Part shown: positions 55,167 to 64,000 of the stretch, piece by piece
Layout: every line of letters starts with the position of its first letter
Numbering within the stretch: the first letter of the stretch is position 1
Assembly: GCA_963971575.1 (NCBI GenBank)
Contig: OZ020624.1
Location: 17,329,249-17,393,248 of the forward strand
Direction: 5' to 3'
Origin: Liopterus haemorrhoidalis
Taxonomy: Eukaryota; Arthropoda; Insecta; Coleoptera; Dytiscidae
Length of the DNA stretch: 64,000 bases
Position numbers and translations under genes: made by a program
Notes under the pieces: generated by a model
Databases searched by the model: none
Told to the model about the DNA's origin: nothing
The model's input: the letters and a program-made list of their open reading frames with translations, nothing else

Positions 55167-56265
55167 CAGCAGGGCCATACGAGAGTCTGAATCGGAGTAC
55201 GCAAGCCCCATCGTACTTGTCCCAAAAGCAAACGGCGGACGTCGGATGTGCGTTGACTATCGCGCACTAAATAAGGTAACAGTGAAAGATCGACATCCGA
55301 TGCCACTGGTGAAGGATGAATTCACCAAGTTAGCGGGTAAGTGTTATTATAGCACACTTGATTTAGCCCAAGGTTATCACCAAGTCCCTATGCATGTGGA
55401 CTCTGTACATAAAACTGCATTTATTACACCGGATGGTCACTATGAGTGGTTACGAGTCCCCTTCGGTCTCGCTAATGCTCCAGCTCTCTTCCAGAAGGTA
55501 GTACAGCGGATGCTGAAGGGTATTACCAGTGATCAGGTGCTGGCTTACATGGATGACCTGCTGATACCCTCCGAGAGCATAGCTGGCGGGCTCCGTCAGT
55601 TGGAGCAGGTGCTACAATCGGTGGCAAGAGCCGGATTGAAATTAAACTTAGCTAAATGCTCTTACCTACAAAACAAGGTAACATATCTGGGCCACGACAT
55701 AAGCGGCGGCGGTATCCGACCTGGAGAGCGCAAAATCACGGCGGTAAGCGACTTTCCTGTACCCAAAAATGTACATGGCGTAAGACAGTTCTTAGGCTTA
55801 ACGAGTTATTTCAGGAAATTCATACCGAACTTTGCTGTTGTAGCTAAACCATTAACTGAACTGACCAAGAAGCAGACTACGTGGCAGTGGGGCGACAGCC
55901 AAGCCGAGACGTTCGCAAAGCTGAAGCAGCTGCTGGTGGAACGACCGGTGTTGGCACTGTACCATAGTCATGCAGAGACGGAGGTACATACAGACGCCTG
56001 TCAAAGCGGCTTGGGTGGGATCCTACTGCAGAAACAAAACGACGGATCCTTGCGGCCGGTGCTCTACTTCAGCAGGGTAACCACACCAGCCGAACAGAAG
56101 TACCATAGCTTTGAGCTAGAGACGCTGGCGCTCGTGGAAACGGTGAAACGTTTCCGAGTATATCTGGTGGGTATACATTTTAAGGCTATCTCACCGACTT
56201 TACTTCTGTGCGAGCTACCATGCTTAAACGAGACCTGGTGCCCCGCATCGCTCGCTGGTGGATGA
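55138..56265 (+). pseudogene. Gypsy copy 4: reverse transcriptase and RNase H (continuous)
   Basis: As in copy 3, with the same extra TC at the end of RNase H, but with the usual Y in PVLYFSR. Confidence 0.86.
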
Positions 56266-56885
56266 CTCTACAAGAGTACGACATGGAAGTAGAGTACAGG
56301 CCGGGAGCCAGGATGCAGCATGTTGACGCGCTGAGCCGTAACCCCGTCTCAGTGAACCTGGTGCAGATCCACGATGATGATTGGTTTCTGACAGTCCAAC
56401 TGCAGGATGAGAAGGCGCACTCGATTGTAGAGGCGCTGCAGGCAGGTACAGCTGATAAAGGTATTGTTAACGACTTTAAATTACAGGACGGGCGGTTGTA
56501 CCGCAAGACGCTGCTGGGTGATCGACTGTATGTCCCGGCGATGGCAAGATTCAGCTACTACGAAAACATCATGATGATGTTGGTCACCGGCGTTGAACGT
56601 TGCCTAAAATTAATAAAGGAAACTTACAGGTTTCCCAGAATGGGGCGTCTCACAAAGAAATACGTTCAAGCGTGCATGAACTGCGCGTTCAGCAAAGGGA
56701 GTTACGGCAGAGCGGAGGGCCTGCTACACCCCATTGAGAAGAAGGCAATCCCCTTCGACACGGTGCACGTCGATCATCTGGTACCTTTTGCACGAAGTGT
56801 ACGCGGGTACTCTTATGTACTAATGTACCCGGTGACTTGGTCTTGTGGCGTAATGCAAGTACATGCCACGGCGACAAGGGCGTGA
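56208..56885 (+). pseudogene. Gypsy copy 4: RNase H end and integrase start
   Basis: Same as copy 3. Confidence 0.83.
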
Positions 56886-57136
56886 ACAGGAAACTGTTGA
56901 ACAAATTCAATGGTCCCTATAAAGTAGCGGCGATACTGGGGAACGACCGATACAAAATACCCTCCGTCAAGGGCGTCAGGGGATATAAAAATTTCACCGC
57001 GACGGTAGCTGCTGATTCACTACGGCGATATCACAGCACCATGGCAGAGCATGAGCTCAGTGCCGACCAGTATGATCAACACACGGGTATCCAGGAGACT
57101 GATCGGCAGGACTTGATCGACCTCCTGGAGGGGTAA
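56837..57136 (+). pseudogene. Gypsy copy 4: integrase GPY/F module
   Basis: Same as the other copies. Confidence 0.82.
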
Positions 57137-57142
57137 GGTTTA

Positions 57143-57449
57143 GGTAAGAATTAATGGGGCCATTAATTGTTGCAGAAAGGCCGAGTGTTAGGGAGTTTTT
57201 CGAAGAGGGCGCGCTCAGCAATGGCGTGGCGGCAGCACCATACAGGCGGTCGGTATTGTGTCCCGCGCTTGTATCGGCGTGGGAAGAAGAGAGGAGGTCA
57301 CATGACCGGACCATTCTATCTGCGGCGTTGGAACGGAAACTTTCGGCGTGATCGCTTGTATTTTGGTGTTTTTAGTATTAAACATTTTTCATGTTTGATT
57401 AAATAAATGATATGTTAGATTGAACGCTTGTTATTTTATCGTCCTAACA
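57143..57449 (+). repeat. Gypsy copy 4: 3' LTR
   Basis: Differs from the other 3' LTRs by GCGCTCAGC for GCGCTGAGC near 57216. Confidence 0.86.
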
Positions 57450-57627
57450 ATATATTTTGCTGTTAATTGATTAATAAGGGAATTATTTATATTACAAATA
57501 TTTGAAATTTTCCCGCCATAACTCTACAAATATTTATCGAATCAAAAAAATGTATTTATGTTAGGGATTTGCCTTTTAATTTTAAACCTTATTTGTTTTA
57601 TATATTTTGCTGTTAAGTGAATTATAA
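57450..57627. repeat. Satellite, A-type segment, unit 4
   Basis: Counterpart of 3287-3464. Confidence 0.8.
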
Positions 57628-58307
57628 GGTCAATTAACAATTTTTCCAGCTAAACATATGGTCAGGTAACCATTTGGTCAGCTAACTATATGGTCAGTTA
57701 TCCATTTGGTCTGCCAACGACATGGTCAGGTAACCAATTGGTCAGATAAACATATGGTCAGGTAACCATTTGGTCAGCTAACCATATGGTTAGGTAACCA
57801 TATGTTCATCTAACCATATGATCAGGTAACATTTTGGTCAGCTAACTATATGGTCGGTTATCTATTTGGTCTGTTAACCACATGGTCAATTAACAATTTG
57901 GCCAGCTAAACATACGGTTAGGTAACCACTTGATCAGCTAACCATATGGTCAGTTAACCATTTCGTCAGCTAACCATATGGTCAGTTAACAATTTGGTCA
58001 GCTAACCATATGGTTAGGTAACCACTTGATCAGTTAACTATATGATCAGTTAACCATTTCGTCAGCTAACCATATGGTCAGTTAACAATTTTTCCGACTA
58101 ACCATATGGTCAGGTAACCATTTTGTCAGATGACCATATCAGGTCAATTTTTTAAGGTAATCATGTAAGTCTTGTAACCATTTGGTCAGCTTAACCTGTA
58201 CTTGCTCAGCAAACCATTTGGTCTGCCAACGACATGGTCAGGTAACCATTTGGTCAGTTAAACATATGGTCAGGTATCCATTTGGTCAGCTAACCATATG
58301 GTTAGGA
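57628..58307. repeat. Minisatellite array 1, unit 4
   Basis: No length change relative to the other units. Confidence 0.92.
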
Positions 58308-60200
58308 ATTTTTTATCTTCTCACTTCTTTCTTGTCCTTTGATATCTCGCATTCTATCAGTTATTGCCAGTGTCACATCTTGTCCTTCCGACCTCTTTCT
58401 TGCTATTTCCTTAGCTGAGTAACCATTATGCTCAAATCGTTTCCTTCTTTTTGCTTCCCATTTGGATTGTATCTTTCCATGTATCCCTTTCCTCTCTGTT
58501 TCTTTCCAGCACTGATAGAGCAAGTTTTATTTTGGGTGTTTTATTATCCGCTCTTCGAATTTAATAGCTCTTTTGGTAGCTTCTATCCTAATGTTGTCCA
58601 ATTTCAATTATTCTAATAAAATATATTCTGGTGTGCATTTGTCGAGGCCCAACATCCATTTAATGTATTTATTCTGCACCACCTCTAATTTTTCCTGGTC
58701 TTCCCATCCCCATATTTCAGAGCCATACGTCATTATGCTCTTGACAATGGAGTTGAACATAAGCATCCTTATTTTGATGTCTCCTTTAAATTTTCTCTCA
58801 CCTATTCCCCACACTTGTGGCAGGGCTAACATTGCTTTCCTTGAGAGAGTCCGAATATGTTCTTCTGGGCCCCCGCTGCTTTTAAACATGTATCCCAGGT
58901 ATTTGTATTCTTTCGTTTGTTCTATCTCTTCGTCTCCCCAATTCCATTTGTTTTGTGTCTGTCTGCCTCCTCCTTTTTTGAACAGCATTATTTTTGACTT
59001 ATCTGCGTTTAGCTTTAGCTTTTCCTTTTGTAGGAATTTCTCAAAACATTTAAGGAGTTTCCTCATTTCCTCTTCGGTTTTAGCTACAATAGCAATATCG
59101 TCCGCTTAGGACAGAGAGATAAATTTTGTGTGTCCTACTACCAGTCCTCCTGTTTGTTCTCTTTGTAACGCTTCTAAATCTGACATGTATATGGAGAACA
59201 GAGTTGGGCTTAACGGGCATCCTTGCCTTAAACCTTGTTCTGTCTAAAATTCTTCACAATATATTTCTCCATTTCTTACTTGGTTCCTTGTTTCTTTGTA
59301 AATGTCTTGTATCCGGTTTCTTATTATGACGTTTAGTCCCTTTTTATCTAACGTTTTGTAAAGCTCTTTCCGATCTACTGTGTCAAAGGCTGCTTTTAAA
59401 TCGGCGAAAAACACATATAGTTTGCCTCTTTCCTTTGCCAGCTCTCTACCTACTACATAATTCAGGATATATACATTGTCAATTGTCCCTCTCCCTTTCC
59501 TGAACCCTGCTTGATTATCTGTTCTTCTACCTCTTCTTCCAACTTTTGTTCTAAAACCATTGCATATATTTTGTGCAAGGTGTCCAGAAGAGTAATGCCT
59601 CTGTAATTCTTGCATTCATTTTTCATCCCTGATTTGTATATGGGTCTATAATCCCTTTCCTCCATCTATCAGGAAAACTTTCCCCTCTCCATACCTTATT
59701 TATAATTTCTGTTATTTTTTTCTTTACATTTTCCGTACTGTACAGCCATTCTTCGTTTCCTATCCCATCTTCTCCAGCTGCTTTTTTCTTTTTCAGTTTC
59801 TCTATTTGTGCTTGTATTTGCTCTTCCGTTATATCATCTTGGTGGCTACCTCCATCATTTTTCGCTACTTCTAGAATTACTTTTTCATTTGTTCCTCTCA
59901 GGAGTTGACAGAAATGTCTTTCCCATTCTTCAATCTTTATATGTTGGGACACATCTACTTTGTTTTTTCTATCTTTATTGATATACTTCCATGCCTCCGT
60001 CTCTGTCTTGATATCCTGTATTTCTAATTCTTCTTGTCTCTTTTTGTTGTTTTTCTTTATCTTTGTATTCTTTGTTTTCTTTTAGATATTCGTTTTTATA
60101 GCTTGTACCTATCTTCCATTCTTTTAATGATGTCTTAACTGATTTTTTTTCCTACATTCTCCGTCCCACCAGTTATTTCTTCTCAGTTTGTTAGTTCTAT
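58308..60200 (-). mobile_element. Non-LTR retrotransposon remnant, unit 4
   Basis: Frames: complement 59623-59952 and 59462-59665 (split N-terminal RT), complement 59244-59615 (palm), complement 58608-59066 (thumb). Confidence 0.84.
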
Positions 60201-60349
60201 TTAAGTGAATAATAAGGGCCTTATTTATATTACAAATATCTGAAGTTTTCCCGCCATAACTCTACAAATATTTATCGAATCAAAAAAATGTATTTATGTT
60301 AAGGATTTGCCCTTTAATTTCAAACAATATTTTTTTTACATGTGCTAGC
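60201..60349. repeat. Satellite, A-type segment (partial), unit 4
   Basis: As in units 2 and 3. Confidence 0.75.
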
Positions 60350-60357
60350 CTCTAACC

Positions 60358-60638
60358 GAGTGGTTCTCAACCAGGGTGCCGCGAGCTTTTCAAAATAAAT
60401 TCGCCGCTATTCTCGGAATCGAAGACCCGTGTCTTAGAGAAAATACGCGGGAAATGTATTCTCTCTCACTCGTCATAAAACCCTTGCGAGTTTATTGGAC
60501 GTCAAAAACGCCCGACCTTGAACGGCTCGCTCGCTCGCTCGCTCTCTCTCTATTGTGACATATTTAATAGTAGGGTGCCGCGAAGATCTCACATTTTGCA
60601 TAGGGGTGCATTCACCTAAAAAAGGTTGAGAACCACTG
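60358..60638. mobile_element. hAT-type MITE 1, unit 4
   Basis: As in unit 2, and the downstream GACTGG variant near 60670 also matches unit 2. Confidence 0.93.
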
Positions 60639-60950
60639 CTCTAACCGATAGTTGGAATGCGAGACAGACTGGAACGAGTAGTATCACGCCTGTGTCATCG
60701 GTATACCAAAATTTCGAACCCCGCCAAAACCATGTGGCGGTTATCTGATGAGTGTAGCACACAATTTCCACCAGGAGGCAGTTCTGTTGGACACCCCCTC
60801 GCCACCCACCACCACTGAATACTCCACAAACTGGAATTTTAAATCTTATCTATTTAAATATGGCAGTTATTGTGAATGTGACTTGCACGTGGCGTGTTTA
60901 ATGTTCTGTGGTGCAAAGAATTTTAAGTGATCAATAATATATTAATTAGG

Positions 60951-61306
60951 AAATATTGGCCCATCAGCTGAAATCAAACTTATATGAATTGTATATTTTA
61001 CTTTTTTTTGATATGTTCGATATTTGATATTCGATATTTGAAATATTTGATATTAATAACATATTAATTATAGACATATTAAATCAGACTTATGTATATG
61101 TATCGTATATTTGACTTTTTTTTTTGTTATGTTCGATATTTGATATTCAATATTTGAAATGTTCGATATCAATAATATGTTTATTATATTTGTTGCAAAT
61201 ATTGGCCCATCAGCTGAAATCAGACTTATATGTATAGTTTATTTTACTTTTGTTGGTGATGTTTGATATTTGAAATGTCCGATTTATTGCAAATATTGGC
61301 AAATAC
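60951..61306. repeat. ~120-bp tandem repeats, unit 4
   Basis: Shortest T-run of the four units, near 61115. Confidence 0.72.
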
Positions 61307-61480
61307 TTTTATTCTTCATAAAGGTTGCCGACATCTGAACTATGCTATTTATGTACCTATTATATGATTATGTATGTTAGATTATTATTATATTATTATA
61401 TATGTACGAGTGACAATAAAAAGCTCAATTTTATATTATGTGTTTCTCTATAACCCCTTTTTAATATTAAACATGGATAT

Positions 61481-61547
61481 ATTTTCATTTTATATAAAAT
61501 TTTATTACAATTTCGAATTGTATTAAAATTTTATGTAAAATGAAAAT
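61481..61547. repeat. Long inverted repeat (hairpin), unit 4
   Basis: Identical to 7320-7386. Confidence 0.85.
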
Positions 61548-61601
61548 GTATTCACGTTTTATCAATTGTAATTTTTCTGGAATAATAAATATGAGTACAT
61601 T

Positions 61602-62674
61602 CAAATTTTGCGGTTTCATTCAATTTAGTACGTGGTGGATCTCTAGTTAGCGTTAGTTACGATGAACAAAATTTTGACACAGAGATGGCACTTCTGTTAA
61701 TGTGTCCTGTGAGTAGTATGTTGTTAGACTCCGACGTGAACGCATCGTTTGTAATGTGTGTTAGACAATGCATTTATTTATTTGTACATTAATTCTTAAA
61801 TAAATCAAATTAACTTAATCTCGTGTCTTATTATAACCGCTAGTGACCATCTTAGGCTGACAGATCAGAAGTGGGATCAGGAATGATGTGTAAAAAGTTA
61901 AAATTTGGTAAAATTAATGTGTAAACAATGTTAAAGGTCAGTGAATTCTGTGTAGTGAGTGTAGTGAAAGAAGCGTGCATTCGTGTTAGTGGGAACGACA
62001 TAGGCAACCACGTACTACCGAGTGCGAGTGTGAACGAGATAGGCAACCACGTACTACCGAGTGCGAGTGTTAACGGGATAGGCAACCAGCATATTCATAG
62101 CTGGACGTGGAACCACGACGTAGATACGGGACGTAAGGGGACGGTACAGGAATACCAACGACATCCAAACGGGATAACGCACGAGATAACGTACTAATTA
62201 AAGCGCAACGTAGACAGTGGTCTAAAGAACTTAGTTGAACGAAAATAGAAACAAAATAAAAACGAAATGAACGAAGAGGCCATGAACGTAACAGAATTTA
62301 ACGTGACGGCAGATAATGGAACGCATGAAGAACCATTATTTTCCTTAACAAACGTCAGACGTGAACGAATGGAATTAGATTCTGTGGATCAACTTGAAGA
62401 AAATTTAAGATGGGAGAGAGACCTTCTTAAACGAGAACGAGAACTCTTGCAGAAGGAGGGAGATCTATTTACGCAGGAAACGAGAAGTTTTGGAAACGCA
62501 ACCATAACTTTGAGCGGTGAACGAACAGATATTTCGTATGATCCAGGATTTGATCCAGGTAAGATTACTCTGTTAACGGCTAAGCAATGGGTGAAAAAGC
62601 TCGAAAGCATTGCGAACATCTTTGGATGGGATGAAACACTATTATATACTGCTTAAGGCAATAGGCCTTTTTAT
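61602..62674 (+). mobile_element. Second gypsy-like element, 5' fragment, unit 4
   Basis: Primer site at 61865-61880, 39-bp repeats at 62000-62089, gag fragment at 62267-62656. Confidence 0.72.
62267..62656 (+). pseudogene. Gag fragment of second gypsy-like element, unit 4
   Basis: The same 129 residues. Confidence 0.7.
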
Positions 62675-63223
62675 TTAAAACAATATTTGTTTTATATATT
62701 TTGCTGTTAAGTTAATTATAAGGGAGTTATTTATATTTCAAATATATGGAGTTCGCGCGCTTGTCGTTAGGAAATTTCCACATTAAACAATATATTGTCC
62801 ACTGCGATTAAAAGTTTTTTCAGCTCTAAATTCGCTTATTTTTCTCTTATTTCCACATATAATGTATATTCTCTTCTTTCTCACCATCTCTCCTATGATT
62901 TGCACAAGTTTTTTGTCCTTACAGTAACTTTTGCACACGTATTCGTCAGTTTTTGAGTACAAAATATCACTTTTTCATTTTTATTACGTCTTTTATTAAT
63001 ATTATACGTCTTAAAATATTTTGAACGCGGTAATACCCTTTTTTTAGCGCATTCAACTTACCTATTTACGTCTTAAAAGCGTCATAAGTTGGTTTTTTGC
63101 GCCTTTTAGGTTAACTATTTTTGACCTCTTTTTTCTTAACCCTCTTAACTAACCCATTTCTCTTTTAAACGTCTTAGCTCCACATATATTTAGCTGTTAA
63201 GTGAATTATAAGGGAGTTGCTTA
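62675..63223. repeat. Satellite, B-type monomer, unit 4
   Basis: Counterpart of 8514-9062. Confidence 0.8.
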
Positions 63224-63370
63224 GGGTACATTCGATTTGACGCCCCGACCGTTCCGAGCACGTTCTGTACACTCAAACGTGTTCGATTTGACGCTCGGAG
63301 TACACTCAATTGCATTCGTTTTGCGATCGAGCGAGCATTTAGAGTGCGCTCTATGTGTTCGAGGTTTCAA

Positions 63371-64000
63371 TGCCGGGTTTACATTGGTAGAGTAAAAGAA
63401 GTAACTAGCGCAAGTAACTAGCAACTAGTTACTATCCCTGTGTAAACAGTTGACATTGTGGCTAGTAGAGTACTAGGTGCCAGTAGTTGGGCTAGGATAG
63501 CAGTTAGCTCGTCGACGTATTTACTAGCTACTGTCTTTTCCCCCACTACGCAAAATTGATTCATTTCAAATTGGCGGCAAGCGATAACCTGTCATAACAA
63601 ATAGAAAAAAACCCATATCAGGTAAGTTACAATTTATTTACATAAATTGCGTAACATTGATTTATTAATTGATGATTTTTGAAATCATCTGGGAAATAAC
63701 TGCCTTTGATACACGAAAAAGATGTTGTAGACCAGTGTTTCTCGACCAAAAACGCACCGTGGACCAGAATAATATATAATTTTCTAACGCGGACTACTAA
63801 TAATAATTGTTGGTTTATTTTTTGCATGTTAACAAATATATTTAATGTGCTACTATACACATGTATTTTATTTGTAGAAAATCACAGAAAATAAACAAAA
63901 TATAAACTATTTACATAAAAAATGTGCAAAATAAATTAAAAATAAAACTGCAAAAAACACATAAAAACTTTCGCGGACCACTAAAAGTTTTCTGGGGACC
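63371..64000 (-). mobile_element. PIF/Harbinger-type element, unit 4 (partial)
   Basis: Left inverted repeat and the short transposase segment beyond the MITE (complement about 63665-63724) are visible. Confidence 0.82.
63733..64000. mobile_element. hAT-type MITE 2, unit 4 (partial)
   Basis: The first 268 bp of the element; its left TTGTAGAC duplication lies at 63725-63732. Confidence 0.88.

Larger units (their letters stand above)
51549..57449 (+). mobile_element. Gypsy-type LTR retrotransposon copy 4 (complete length, defective)
   Basis: Full-length copy with the 1.17 kb insertion in its 5' LTR, as in copy 2, but with the pol variants of copy 3. It is flanked by ATAT (51545-51548, 57450-57453). 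Confidence 0.92.
54160..64000. repeat. Macrosatellite unit 4 (cut by window end)
   Basis: This fourth unit is visible for 9841 bp and ends inside the hAT-type MITE nested in the Harbinger element. Its pol matches unit 3, but a substitution near 60670 matches unit 2. It has a private G-to-C change in the 3' LTR near 57216. Its long or short type cannot be read because the diagnostic LTR lies beyond the window. Confidence 0.93.
63224..64000. mobile_element. Outer DNA transposon of nest, unit 4 (partial)
   Basis: Left end only; it contains the left end of the Harbinger element (from 63371) and is cut by the window. Confidence 0.78.

Noticed and set aside
1..64000. Previously undescribed gene system such as a defence or biosynthetic cluster
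   Set aside because: All supported coding stretches are retrotransposon or transposase fragments; the novelty lies in the repeat architecture.

Overview
This is eukaryotic repeat DNA, most likely from an insect. It is AT-rich and almost entirely mobile-element derived: Ty3/gypsy LTR retrotransposons with an insect-type primer site, a jockey/I-like non-LTR retrotransposon, and hAT- and PIF/Harbinger-type DNA transposons. I see no host gene, rRNA, tRNA, CRISPR array or bacterial operon. The non-LTR C-terminal sequence resembles elements common in Hymenoptera, but I cannot fix the order from this window alone.

The window is a head-to-tail tandem array of one very large unit. Using the gypsy zinc-knuckle region as an arbitrary phase point, the units are 1-18430, 18431-35727, 35728-54159 and 54160-64000 (cut by the window end), or 18430, 17297, 18432 and at least 9841 bp. 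Units 1 and 3 are the long type and unit 2 the short type. Nearly all of the length difference is a 1.17 kb insertion in the 5' LTR of the following gypsy copy, present in units 1 and 3 and absent in unit 2, partly offset by a stretch of about 50 bp that units 1 and 3 lack.

Order inside a unit (unit 1 coordinates): 3' part of a gypsy element (1-3286); satellite piece (3287-3464); 16/32-bp minisatellite (3465-4144); minus-strand non-LTR retrotransposon remnant (4145-6038); satellite piece (6039-6187); hAT-type MITE (6196-6476); unassigned and AT-rich DNA with ~120-bp tandem repeats and a long hairpin (6485-7440); 5' end of a second gypsy-like element with primer site, leader and gag fragment (about 7441-8513); satellite (8514-9062); a three-deep nest of DNA transposons (9063-11014); satellite monomers (11015-13429), one carrying another hAT-type MITE; a unique spacer; a second, related minisatellite (13696-14639); satellite (14640-15817); then the next gypsy element.

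Both gypsy LTRs are flanked by ATAT. Every copy is defective. All share an in-frame TGA in gag, a frame change between protease and reverse transcriptase, and a deletion that removes the integrase catalytic core; individual units add their own frameshifts in pol.

Inferred history: a satellite with a monomer of about 643 bp was bombarded by transposons, some inside others; a 17-18 kb block of the result was amplified in tandem; later insertions, small indels and exchange between units produced the long/short and mosaic variants. The two LTRs of one gypsy copy differ at 7 of 307 positions by my hand count, more than the units appear to differ from each other, so the element is older than the amplification.
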